Assembly (NCBI GenBank): GCA_023705905.1
Contig: BPTK01000020.1
Location: forward strand, 1-32,250
Source: Candidatus Heimdallarchaeota archaeon
GTDB lineage: Archaea; Asgardarchaeota; Heimdallarchaeia; Heimdallarchaeales; Heimdallarchaeaceae
Direction of reading: 5' to 3'
DNA length: 32,250 nucleotides
Shown here in pieces: positions 9,271 to 17,214 of this stretch. Under the pieces are notes generated by a model, which was given only the letters and a program-made list of their open reading frames with translations, made no database searches and was not told the origin of the DNA. A program made the position numbers and the translations under genes. Each line of letters begins with the position of its first letter. The stretch's first letter is position 1.

Positions 9271-9371
9271 TCCTCCTTCATAATCTTCAACACATGCTTA
9301 TAAAGATTAATACTAGTCATTGTAAACAGACCTGCGACAAAACCCATCAACACAACAACAAACCAATTCAT
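9264..9371 (-). CDS. 35-aa TM protein (not in ORF track)
   Basis: MNWFVVVLMGFVAGLFTMTSINLYKHVLKIMKEEC*; ATGA overlap with the stop of the 9368 gene; GGAGG precedes the next gene. Confidence 0.6.
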   Translation of the reverse strand: MNWFVVVLMGFVAGLFTMTSINLYKHVLKIMKEEC

Positions 9372-9631
9372 TTCTCTCTCCACGTAATAATCATCAGGTC
9401 AGCCCAGATAGTTATATCTCGAATATCCCTCTCAAAATAGGTCTCAGGATACAATGCATCAACAATTCTTATTTTGAGTTCACCATCATTCCAACCTGTT
9501 TCCATCCATGCAATAAGACCTGTGAATCTGCTATCTTCCAAATCTATCTCACGAACAGTATTGTTTTTAATATCCAAACATTCCTTCGCATAATAGGTTG
9601 CACTTGACTTGAATGTGAATTTATTTTCCAT
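9368..9631 (-). CDS. Hypothetical protein, about 87 aa
   Basis: Start re-assigned to MENKFTFKSSATYYAKECLD. Confidence 0.65.
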   Translation of the reverse strand: MENKFTFKSSATYYAKECLDIKNNTVREIDLEDSRFTGLIAWMETGWNDGELKIRIVDALYPETYFERDIRDITIWADLMIITWREK

Positions 9632-9815
9632 TTTCACTCCATTCATTCCAACAATCAAGATGACCACACATCCTCTCAGACCTTAAACCATCTTCAAAGA
9701 CAGGGCATCCTTCACAAGTTTCATTAGCTGATTTTTCTTCAATGACCTTTATAAGCATCCCAGTGAGCATACAGAAAACAAGAAACAGGGAATAATTCGC
9801 TGACAACTCAATCAT
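9621..9815 (-). CDS. 64-aa protein with N-terminal TM
   Basis: MIELSANYSLFLVFCMLTGMLIKVIEE then CEGCPVFEDG; overlaps neighbours. Confidence 0.6.
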   Translation of the reverse strand: MIELSANYSLFLVFCMLTGMLIKVIEEKSANETCEGCPVFEDGLRSERMCGHLDCWNEWSENGK

Positions 9816-10030
9816 TTTCTTTTTCCCCCGTACATTTTATCGAGATTCTCACCCCACTCTCGTAGAAACGTGATAGCCTTCCAAGCTTTAGATGACTTCC
9901 TCTCACGCTCCCTCTTCGCAGTCTTAAGGGATCTAATCTCCTGTTCAACATCAGCCCGGTGCTTCACATCCTTCTTCTCCTGCTTAAGCTCCTCGAGCTC
10001 CTTCTCCAAAACATCAATATCAGACATCAT
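9812..10030 (-). CDS. Coiled-coil protein, paralogue of 17894..18088
   Basis: MSDIDVLEKELEELKQEKKD...AITFLREWGENLDKMYGGKRK; start overlaps the upstream stop (ATGA). Confidence 0.75.
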   Translation of the reverse strand: MMSDIDVLEKELEELKQEKKDVKHRADVEQEIRSLKTAKRERERKSSKAWKAITFLREWGENLDKMYGGKRK

Positions 10031-10182
10031 CTCACTTTTACCATGAATATAACTGAAATAATGAGAACAAACAACAAAGAAACAGTCAACACCCAAAAAC
10101 CAACGCCCAACTTTTTCTGTTTTCTTCGCAGATCCCACGCTCCCCAAGTAGGGACAATCCAATCAATGACTTTCTTTAACAT
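10027..10182 (-). CDS. 51-aa single-TM protein (not in ORF track)
   Basis: MLKKVIDWIVPTWGAWDLRRKQKKLGVGFWVLTVSLLFVLIISVIFMVKVR*; TGA at 10029-10027 overlaps the next ATG. Confidence 0.7.
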   Translation of the reverse strand: MLKKVIDWIVPTWGAWDLRRKQKKLGVGFWVLTVSLLFVLIISVIFMVKVR

Positions 10183-10487
10183 ATCTCAAACACAACCCCT
10201 TCTAAATTTTTATAATATTCGAACTTGCTAGGCGTATATCTCCTGATAGTCGTAAAAATCATATTCTTATCAGATTGAAATATTAACAAAATCAAATCAC
10301 CCTTAGGAACCGGATACAATTCATCACTACCATAAATCTTAGCATCATACTTCAACATATACTCAGACAAATCAGTATAATGCACCTTCAGAACCTGAAG
10401 TAAGGTAGACGTATGCCCCATCCCTTGCAATTTATCATAATCATGACTGAACTTTATCTTTTTCATAAAATCCTCTGTAAATTCCAT
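10176..10487 (-). CDS. Hypothetical protein, 103 aa
   Basis: Directly follows the integrase stop. Confidence 0.6.
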   Translation of the reverse strand: MEFTEDFMKKIKFSHDYDKLQGMGHTSTLLQVLKVHYTDLSEYMLKYDAKIYGSDELYPVPKGDLILLIFQSDKNMIFTTIRRYTPSKFEYYKNLEGVVFEIC

Positions 10488-11027
10488 TCACCATTCTACC
10501 TTATCAAAATCATCAATAATGTCTGCACCAGTAATATCAAGATATACCTGGGTACAGGTTAAACTGCTATGACCAAGAATCTTCTGAAGATTCCTAAGAT
10601 TCATACCACTTTTAAGACAGTGAACGGCAAAACTATGACGAAAAGTATGCGGATGCACATTATAGCCATCTGGTGTATACTTATAAACAATGTTTCTAAC
10701 TTGGCGATCTGAGATTTTAAACAATTTATCCTTTGGATGTAATCCATCAAGATAAAAACCAAGAATGTTACCCAATTCTTTTTCAAGGGGTATCACTCGG
10801 TCCTTACCAAATTTTCCCTGTCTCACAAAAATAATATCATTCTGGATATCTCGTTTTTTTAAATTTACTAATTCGCTGACACGTAAACCAGTTCGCCAGA
10901 GCATTAGCAAAATTAAATAGTTTCTTTTTTTGTCTTTTTTTGCATCATCCAACATTTCTAAAACTACCGAATCTTCAATATATTTCGGTAACTTCTTAGC
11001 TTTGTGTTCAAACACTGGTTTTATCAT
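10488..11027 (-). CDS. Tyrosine recombinase/integrase, catalytic domain only (179 aa)
   Basis: TGLRVSELVNL (Arg I), HPHTFRHSFAVH (HxxR), LGHSSLTCTQVY (H/Y): complete catalytic signature; no room for a full core-binding domain. Confidence 0.9.
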   Translation of the reverse strand: MIKPVFEHKAKKLPKYIEDSVVLEMLDDAKKDKKRNYLILLMLWRTGLRVSELVNLKKRDIQNDIIFVRQGKFGKDRVIPLEKELGNILGFYLDGLHPKDKLFKISDRQVRNIVYKYTPDGYNVHPHTFRHSFAVHCLKSGMNLRNLQKILGHSSLTCTQVYLDITGADIIDDFDKVEW

Positions 11028-11107
11028 ATTACTCCGTATGCAATGCCCATTTATAAGCTTTCCGTTCTTATATCATTTAGGAAGTAATCATGGTTTTTAA
11101 CTAAAAA

Positions 11108-11148
11108 ATACACTCATCATTTCATTTCAAATCAATTCAAATCAATAA
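11108..11148. repeat. 41-bp direct repeat, copy 1
   Basis: ATACACTCATCATTTCATTTCAAATCAATTCAAATCAATAA, with internal tandem TCAAATCAAT. Confidence 0.9.
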
Positions 11149-11211
11149 TTTTGAATGTAGTTTTCTTGAAGCAATTCTTCATTCTGTAATACGGGGTGTG
11201 TTTAGTGAAAT

Positions 11212-11252
11212 ATACACTCATCATTTCATTTCAAATCAATTCAAATCAATAA
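11212..11252. repeat. 41-bp direct repeat, copy 2
   Basis: Identical to 11108-11148, offset 104 bp. Confidence 0.9.
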
Positions 11253-11426
11253 AATAACATACACCTATTAGATACGACAAGGTATTTTTAGGAGACATAT
11301 CTATTTTAGGGACATCTACTAAAATCAATTCGCTAGACAGGACTATTTTGTACATCTATTGAAATCCTAAAGAAAAGGATTCGATATACCCCCCGTATTA
11401 CCACTTGTACACCAGAAGGGAATCAT

Positions 11427-11600
11427 TCATTCTTTTTTTTCAAGAACAACCAAGAACGGAAGATCCTTATCATCTGACTGATTAACCCGCTTGACCTCTT
11501 TAATACATTTGATTTTAATCCCTAGACTGTTCTCAATCCACCGCGTCAACTCTACTGCAGGGATTTCAACTGAAACTACATCATTTTGTTGTATTTTCAT
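11427..11600 (-). CDS. 57-aa hypothetical protein (not in ORF track)
   Basis: MKIQQNDVVSVEIPAVELTRWIENSLGIKIKCIKEVKRVNQSDDKDLPFLVVLEKKE*; overlaps the upstream stop (11597). Confidence 0.65.
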   Translation of the reverse strand: MKIQQNDVVSVEIPAVELTRWIENSLGIKIKCIKEVKRVNQSDDKDLPFLVVLEKKE

Positions 11601-11953
11601 GCTTCCAGCTCCTTCTTAAAATATTTCTCATACAACCAGTTAATCGATTCAACAAATCCCTTGATCTGCTCTTTCCCCCTTAGATGTATATGACCAACAC
11701 CATCAAACAACAGCGTCAAGTCGTTTGGACTGAATTGAATCAACTCAATACCATCAACCTCATAATTATCCGACTGAGTATCAAAAAGACAATCAAAAAT
11801 CATACATGTCGCTTTAGATATATGTTTCTCTTCATCATGAGTATCTATATGCTTTTCAAAAAACAACTTACCCTTATCCCTAATAATCACTCTTGGAATC
11901 AACAACTCCTTATCCTTATCTGGATGATTCACCATCCCTTTTTTAATCTCCAT
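11597..11953 (-). CDS. Hypothetical protein, 118 aa
   Basis: ORF in the co-directional array, plausible composition. Confidence 0.65.
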   Translation of the reverse strand: MEIKKGMVNHPDKDKELLIPRVIIRDKGKLFFEKHIDTHDEEKHISKATCMIFDCLFDTQSDNYEVDGIELIQFSPNDLTLLFDGVGHIHLRGKEQIKGFVESINWLYEKYFKKELEA

Positions 11954-11957
11954 CTTT

Positions 11958-12161
11958 TCACCTCACTATTATCCAACAACCATAATCTGGCCTAATATAA
12001 TTAGCATTCTTCAGAAGAACCAGATAATGCTTGATGGTCTCATTACGATGTGAACCTGTTGCATCCCTCATAAACTGAAACAAACTAGGCGTAGATATAG
12101 TTTTAATGTCACTATTCCTAAGTTTCTCACCAGCATCCAATATTACTTTATATTTTACCAT
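11958..12161 (-). CDS. Small winged-helix-like protein
   Basis: SLFQFMRDATGSHRNETIKHYLVLLKNANYIRPDYGCWIIVR resembles an HTH/wing arrangement. Confidence 0.55.
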   Translation of the reverse strand: MVKYKVILDAGEKLRNSDIKTISTPSLFQFMRDATGSHRNETIKHYLVLLKNANYIRPDYGCWIIVR

Positions 12162-13022
12162 TTATGCCACATCCACTAGATCATCCTTTTTTGAAGGAGT
12201 GTCAAAAAGATTCAGAAGTTTCTCAAGATTTTTCTCCATCTCAGAAACCCTTGAAGGAATGTTTGCATCGCTCCATTGAAGCATTTGCATTGTCTTCAAC
12301 TTTGCAGGGTCGGTGCTTTCCAATTCACCCCATTTAAAACCGTTCTTACTACAGTCAATCCAACAGTCTCCTATACGCCGTATTACTATAGATTTCAGTA
12401 CATTCTGTATTTCAGGATTCAAGATAGGGGAAGCAATCTCCATTTCCTGAATCACTTCTGGAAAGTTACAGCGACACTGAAGCACTTTCATAAGCCATCT
12501 GCAAACCCGTGACATTTCTAATTCAAGAAAATCATCAATATTTTTTAGCTCTACATCAGTTACAAAATTCTTATGTGGATATATAATGATACTATTCTTG
12601 ATTTTTTCTATTGTAATATTTGGAAAAAACAGATATTGCTTCAAAACACCGTTTTTCATCTTGCTATTTTTATCCCACGTAATTTTTCTTTTCGGCTCAG
12701 ACAAAATATCCATTTTCCAACGTTTATTGTGAACGCGATTGAACACCCCAGTGTGATTTCCACAAACAACTTGACACTTTTCTCCTGTTAAAAGTGGTGC
12801 TTTTGGTGTTGCCCTGTAATATTTGACGTAACATTTTGGAGTTGTGCAAATTAACCATTTTTTTTTCAAAAAATCAGCTGTATCTCGACAGACCATGGTT
12901 TCGTCATAACTCTTATTTTTGACTATCCAAGACTGAGATTTACCTTGAGCAAGTAGCGTGAGAATTTTATACCTTTTTGTGTTGTGACGCATAACATCAT
13001 ACCCCCTTGACTTGACGTACAA
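12162..13022 (-). CDS. 286-aa protein with N-terminal wHTH-like region; candidate replication initiator or regulator
   Basis: RYKILTLLAQGKSQSWIVKNKSYDETMVCRDTADFLKKKWLI looks HTH-like; adjacent to a repeat-rich intergenic region. Confidence 0.55.
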   Translation of the reverse strand: MYVKSRGYDVMRHNTKRYKILTLLAQGKSQSWIVKNKSYDETMVCRDTADFLKKKWLICTTPKCYVKYYRATPKAPLLTGEKCQVVCGNHTGVFNRVHNKRWKMDILSEPKRKITWDKNSKMKNGVLKQYLFFPNITIEKIKNSIIIYPHKNFVTDVELKNIDDFLELEMSRVCRWLMKVLQCRCNFPEVIQEMEIASPILNPEIQNVLKSIVIRRIGDCWIDCSKNGFKWGELESTDPAKLKTMQMLQWSDANIPSRVSEMEKNLEKLLNLFDTPSKKDDLVDVA

Positions 13023-13097
13023 CTTGACGTTTGCCTTCTGTTAAAATGAAAATGTGTTGTCCAACTAGTGTGCCTTTTCCTTCTGTTAATATAAAAA

Positions 13098-13115
13098 AAA
13101 GATTATCGTTCAAAA
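13098..13115. repeat. 18-bp direct repeat AAAGATTATCGTTCAAAA, copy 1
   Basis: Identical to 13201-13218. Confidence 0.85.
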
Positions 13116-13152
13116 TTAACCACCTTTTTTGTTGAAACCAAAATTGATAAAG

Positions 13153-13170
13153 TTATTTTTATAAAAATAA
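13153..13170. repeat. 18-bp perfect AT palindrome TTATTTTTATAAAAATAA
   Basis: Lies between the two 18-bp direct repeats. Confidence 0.8.
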
Positions 13171-13200
13171 TTAAGCTTGTTTTTAGTCGTATAAATAATG

Positions 13201-13218
13201 AAAGATTATCGTTCAAAA
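13201..13218. repeat. 18-bp direct repeat AAAGATTATCGTTCAAAA, copy 2
   Basis: Identical to 13098-13115. Confidence 0.85.
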
Positions 13219-13300
13219 GCCACCAACTCTTTTCTTTGCATGACTAAAGTTAATGTAATATTTCTTTAAAAGGTTTTTTGTTGAAAAAAAAGGGGATGGG

Positions 13301-13357
13301 AATAAGCTCTTAGTCTGCAAAGAAAAGAGGTGGTTTATTCCTCTCTAAGAGCTTATT
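13301..13357. other. Stem-loop with 13-bp perfect arms and nested hairpin
   Basis: AATAAGCTCTTAG (13301-13313) / CTAAGAGCTTATT (13345-13357); nested AGAGG...CCTCT. Confidence 0.75.
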
Positions 13358-13377
13358 GACACCTTGGGACGCAGAAC

Positions 13378-13431
13378 AAACTCTTAATCCGGCATAATAG
13401 AAGATGAAATACATCATACTTCTAAGAGTTT
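13378..13431. other. Second, similar stem-loop with nested hairpin
   Basis: AAACTCTTA (13378-13386) / TAAGAGTTT (13423-13431); nested GAAGATGA...TCATACTTC. Confidence 0.65.
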
Positions 13432-13536
13432 ACCAGCATCATTACTAAAAATGCATATATCTTGTCATCTTATAAGGGTTTTGCATCTCAAGGGGAAAAT
13501 ATATATAGTTGTATGCTTTTAATATAGTGTTAGGAG

Positions 13537-13570
13537 GGGATTTGGGGACTTAGGTTTTCCCGAAATCCCC
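13537..13570 (-). terminator. Hairpin just downstream of the 155-aa gene, terminator-like
   Basis: GGGGATTT (13537-13544) / AAATCCCC (13563-13570), 6 nt past the stop at 13577. Confidence 0.4.
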
Positions 13571-13576
13571 GTGCAC

Positions 13577-14044
13577 TTATTTATTAAGATCTGACTCTAT
13601 TGAAAACTCATATCCCTCATCCCGTTCCTTATAGGGGATTTCTTTTGAAATATGAATCGCTTCTTGAATGCTACTAGGAAATATATTCATGAAAGAGTCA
13701 TAAAGCCGCTGCCACAACTCACTAATATCTACTTGGATGATTGTGTCTTCATATTTGATTGTTTGACGTGGTCCCTGTACCTTGGTCATCCTCAATGCAA
13801 ATGTATGAGCTCTCCCAAGTGGGATTCTGATATGGCCATGATCATAAAATAGTTTTGGGATGTTTCCTTGGCTGAGAAGAGCATCTCCAAGTAGTTTTGG
13901 GAATTTCTGGCTTTCTTTATCAGACAATCCTGTATTGTGTCTGATTTTGCTTAATATTAATCTTGATAGTTCAGCTTGGCTCGTAATGGTATCTTGATAA
14001 GTGAGTCGTATTTGTTTACGAGCATTGTTCTTCTTATCAGACAT
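13577..14044 (-). CDS. Hypothetical protein, 155 aa
   Basis: Overlaps the end of the ATPase gene; coherent composition. Confidence 0.7.
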   Translation of the reverse strand: MSDKKNNARKQIRLTYQDTITSQAELSRLILSKIRHNTGLSDKESQKFPKLLGDALLSQGNIPKLFYDHGHIRIPLGRAHTFALRMTKVQGPRQTIKYEDTIIQVDISELWQRLYDSFMNIFPSSIQEAIHISKEIPYKERDEGYEFSIESDLNK

Positions 14045-14894
14045 TTGGTTTTTTAATCTCCTTTGGTTTTTCTTTTTTTATGACATGTGCTTCAATATGA
14101 AACCCAGGTTGTGGTTTATAGATATCTCCGAAACGAACTCTTCCAAAAATACCTGCCTCAACCAAATATGCTTGGTTGCCTCGTTTAATGTCCCGCTCTA
14201 AATTGTCAATAGCTATCTGAGTTACACGACAATTTCTATCCCGAGTTGCACCAGGCAAATATATCTTAATCATGACCTTGTTCCGACATTCATAATGGAC
14301 ATCTGATTTCTGTTGCGTATTATAATGCAGATTAATCATACATTTTCTGACATCCTTAAGGCATTTAGCGAAATTTCTGACATGATACCACTCCTTCCTT
14401 GAAGGAAACATAGGAGCTATCTCACTGAACTCCTCAATAAAAACATGAACCCATTCACCTACACTTCTGAGATATTTCACAAACTCCATCCATCTCTTAC
14501 GATCCCCGAAAAACACTACATTAACATGACCACTCACAGCTTTCCGATAGAGATCATCAAAATTAGAAAAAAATGTTGGATTCAAATCAATTATTTTCAG
14601 TTTTTTATCACGATCTCTGAATACTATGTCCATGTTGTCATCTTTTTTTATGAAGAAACGTATTTTATCTTTGTTTTTGAGTTTGAATATTTGTAGTGGT
14701 GAATCATAGCATTCAGACCAGAATATCTTCTCTTTAGGATAATGATTAATAGTGTAATCTGTGAATGCTAGGTTTACAGCTGTCTTCGCACTCCCCATAG
14801 CGCCCGTAGTCTCAGTCAATACTCCGCCTTGATCTGGATTGTGGATATGTATTCGTTGCAATGTTTCTTTTCCAATTCTCTCTATTTTAGACAT
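14037..14894 (-). CDS. P-loop ATPase, possibly FtsK/HerA/Zot-like (candidate packaging or morphogenesis ATPase)
   Basis: Walker A-like TTGAMGSAKTAVNLAF; Walker B-like WVHVFIEEFSEIAPMFP; downstream LHYNTQQKSDV polar motif. Start assigned to MSKIERIGKETLQRIH. Confidence 0.7.
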   Translation of the reverse strand: MSKIERIGKETLQRIHIHNPDQGGVLTETTGAMGSAKTAVNLAFTDYTINHYPKEKIFWSECYDSPLQIFKLKNKDKIRFFIKKDDNMDIVFRDRDKKLKIIDLNPTFFSNFDDLYRKAVSGHVNVVFFGDRKRWMEFVKYLRSVGEWVHVFIEEFSEIAPMFPSRKEWYHVRNFAKCLKDVRKCMINLHYNTQQKSDVHYECRNKVMIKIYLPGATRDRNCRVTQIAIDNLERDIKRGNQAYLVEAGIFGRVRFGDIYKPQPGFHIEAHVIKKEKPKEIKKPNV

Positions 14895-14901
14895 ATTATT
14901 T

Positions 14902-15315
14902 TTACACCTTCTCAATATTGATTACTGGTGGGTTTTCAGATTCAAGAATAGCCCGAGTAATAAAAATATCTATGATTTTGAAGAGATAATCTTTCCGATA
15001 CATCCACTCATACTCATTCCTTTTGGTTTCAATATATTTCTTTTTTGAAATAGGGTTATTACACTGAATTGCATCATCTTGTATCTGAAGCATTTTCGTT
15101 TCAAGTGCCTTTTTCAATTTCTTTTGATAATCTATGCATGTCTGATATGCTATCGTATCTTTAGAGAGAAACATTTCGATTATATCAGTGGTTTCATCAA
15201 AGAGATCGCCATCACGAGCAGTCATTGTGTTCAGTAGCTCCCCTAATTTCATTCTTAGAAGAGATTCAATTGTTATCTTTCCATCTTCACTTGCTGTCTT
15301 TTTCTCCATAATCAC
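14902..15315 (-). CDS. Hypothetical helical protein, 137 aa
   Basis: Adjacent to the ATPase. Confidence 0.7.
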   Translation of the reverse strand: MIMEKKTASEDGKITIESLLRMKLGELLNTMTARDGDLFDETTDIIEMFLSKDTIAYQTCIDYQKKLKKALETKMLQIQDDAIQCNNPISKKKYIETKRNEYEWMYRKDYLFKIIDIFITRAILESENPPVINIEKV

Positions 15316-15322
15316 CCTTCGA

Positions 15323-15739
15323 TTAGAATATGCCTGAAAATAGGCCTATGATATCCTCCCAGAAAAGGAACACTACAAGCCCTATGCCTCCAGCAATTGC
15401 AAGCACATAAAGGATATTCCAATTAGTGCCACCCAACGCGATTACTTTCGGTCGAGCTGTGTTTCTCATGTACTCAATCACCCTAGCGTTATCGTAGCGG
15501 AGAAGAGTTTTCATGTCCGAAGGAGAGACTTTGATAACCATGTTTTCGATACTGAAAACATCAACAGGAACGCCACCGATGACGATTTCCCCTTTGCCGG
15601 GTTCACTACGGTTCTTTTTGAGTTCATCAACCTGCACTAAAGGAGCTGTTGATTCTTCTTTGTCTTTGTCTTTGTCTTTGACTTTATCAGAAATATGTTC
15701 CTTAATGTCATCTAACAAATCACTTTTGATATTGTTCAT
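15323..15739 (-). CDS. 138-aa protein with C-terminal TM
   Basis: NWNILYVLAIAGGIGLVVFLFWEDIIGLFSGIF; N-terminal DKVKDKDKDKEE from a TTTGTC hexamer repeat. Confidence 0.75.
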   Translation of the reverse strand: MNNIKSDLLDDIKEHISDKVKDKDKDKEESTAPLVQVDELKKNRSEPGKGEIVIGGVPVDVFSIENMVIKVSPSDMKTLLRYDNARVIEYMRNTARPKVIALGGTNWNILYVLAIAGGIGLVVFLFWEDIIGLFSGIF

Positions 15740-16290
15740 GTTGTTTCCTCCTTTCTCTTTTGATATGTTGATATTTCTGTTTCCTTCTCTTGAGGCAATT
15801 TTTCTTTTTTTCTAGTGATAAATTTCCTTAATTCATGAAGACTTTTCACATTCCAAACTCTTTTTGCAAAAGAGGCATACAGACATAACCCTAAATCAAC
15901 AGAATGACCCACGCCCTCAGGAACGATCCTGATAGCGTGACCTGCGAATCTATATGTTTGAAAGTCCTGAATCTGCTGATCGAGCTTCTTAGAAAAACTA
16001 TGTCGCTCCAGCTTCCTCATAGCAGGAGTCACAATGATGTCACGATCCCCGTATACATACAGCCAATGGATCTTGCTTCGTTTAGGGTCATCAAGAAGAT
16101 GGATAAGGGTTGAATCCATCGCTCTGAAATGTATCAGTAGCAGACTCATCAATATCAATATAACACCTATAATCATGAACATCAACACAATTATAAATGG
16201 TATAAAAAAACTAAAAAGTATACATAACACCATCAACATAAGTCCTATCAGCATCAGCATATAACTTCTTGCAAAAATCATTTTTTTCAT
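15736..16290 (-). CDS. 184-aa protein with N-terminal TM hairpin
   Basis: Two long hydrophobic segments then a soluble domain; overlaps the next gene. Confidence 0.75.
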   Translation of the reverse strand: MKKMIFARSYMLMLIGLMLMVLCILFSFFIPFIIVLMFMIIGVILILMSLLLIHFRAMDSTLIHLLDDPKRSKIHWLYVYGDRDIIVTPAMRKLERHSFSKKLDQQIQDFQTYRFAGHAIRIVPEGVGHSVDLGLCLYASFAKRVWNVKSLHELRKFITRKKEKLPQEKETEISTYQKRKEETT

Positions 16291-16305
16291 TTCTCCTATT
16301 TTTTT

Positions 16306-16746
16306 CTATTGTTTTTTTGGTTTTATGGCAGAAACTACTCTACCAGTAAGCGACTTCTTCTTCTTTATATTTTCAACAATATCTCCCACGAGCTCCTTTC
16401 GCTCAACACCTCGAAGTGCATACATCATCCCCATTGCTCCAATCGAACGAGAGCTCTGCATCATCATGAGCTCCATCGCCATGAGCTGATGAGCACGTTC
16501 ATATGCACCCCACTCAAGTAGGATGGCGATTTCTTCAAAGGCACAGATCATAGCAAATCTTTCATGACGCTCAATATTCCCAAGTGCCATGATGTTACAA
16601 TAAAGAATGGAAAATTCCTTGAACTTCTCCTGCTCCGATATCGGAATTGCAGGACTTAACAAATACTCAGCTACCGTTATGCCAACGTCTGTAGCATTGA
16701 CTTCTTTTTCAAGTTTAACAAGCTTATAGTTTTCTGTGTCTTCCAT
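16306..16746 (-). CDS. Helical hypothetical protein, 146 aa
   Basis: Co-directional, overlapping the upstream gene. Confidence 0.7.
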   Translation of the reverse strand: MEDTENYKLVKLEKEVNATDVGITVAEYLLSPAIPISEQEKFKEFSILYCNIMALGNIERHERFAMICAFEEIAILLEWGAYERAHQLMAMELMMMQSSRSIGAMGMMYALRGVERKELVGDIVENIKKKKSLTGRVVSAIKPKKQ

Positions 16747-17038
16747 TATTTCGCTTCCTTAAAATTAGCATTGTTATCACAAAGATGATACTTGATGATA
16801 AAATCCATGGCAATAAAAGATCAATATAGGGAAAAAAGAGTATGATGAAACCTAAAATGATGACAAGCATGATCGACAAATTAATGAGTACTGCATCACT
16901 TAATTGTCTATAGAAAGGATGACGTATCGCCGTGACAGCATCACGGAAGAGTTGTGAACGATTGATGTCTTTATGTTTATCAAGCCATTCAAACATCTCA
17001 TACGGAATTATAAGACTGATCCGCTGGTCATCATCCAT
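16724..17038 (-). CDS. RHH-like domain fused to two TM helices
   Basis: QRISLIIPYEMFEWLDKHKDINRSQLFRDAVTAIRHP followed by two hydrophobic segments. Confidence 0.7.
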   Translation of the reverse strand: MDDDQRISLIIPYEMFEWLDKHKDINRSQLFRDAVTAIRHPFYRQLSDAVLINLSIMLVIILGFIILFFPYIDLLLPWILSSSIIFVITMLILRKRNNGRHRKL

Positions 17039-17111
17039 TGCGGGGGGGTAGGGGGTGCATTATTCATATACTTTTTGAAAAAAAAAGGGGAGAGAGAAGG
17101 GGCCTACTCAT

Positions 17112-17160
17112 TCTTAGGAAGGGGCCTTAAAAATATAGAACAGGATGCACTCCGAAAAAT
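17112..17160 (-). pseudogene. Degenerate copy of the 3' end of the 80-aa two-TM gene
   Basis: ggggccttaaaaatatagaacaggatgca matches agggccttgaatatgtagaataggatgca at 17232-17260. Confidence 0.6.
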
Positions 17161-17214
17161 AATAAGAGTAGGGGGAAAACCCCCTTGGTTAGTTTTTAGT
17201 TTTTGTTTTCTGTT

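Noticed and set aside
10601-10786. 61-aa minus-strand ORF inside the integrase
   Set aside because: Alternative frame of a gene with an intact catalytic signature.
11100-11252. CRISPR array
   Set aside because: Only two repeats with one spacer-like interval of 63 bp and no cas genes; better explained as att or iteron repeats.
15655-15683. TTTGTC hexamer tract as a phase-variable switch
   Set aside because: The period is a multiple of three, so it can change only the length of the DK repeat, not frame; few units.
15513-15815. Plus-strand LSLSLSL ORF
   Set aside because: Shadow of the TTTGTC/DKDKDK repeat in the minus-strand gene.
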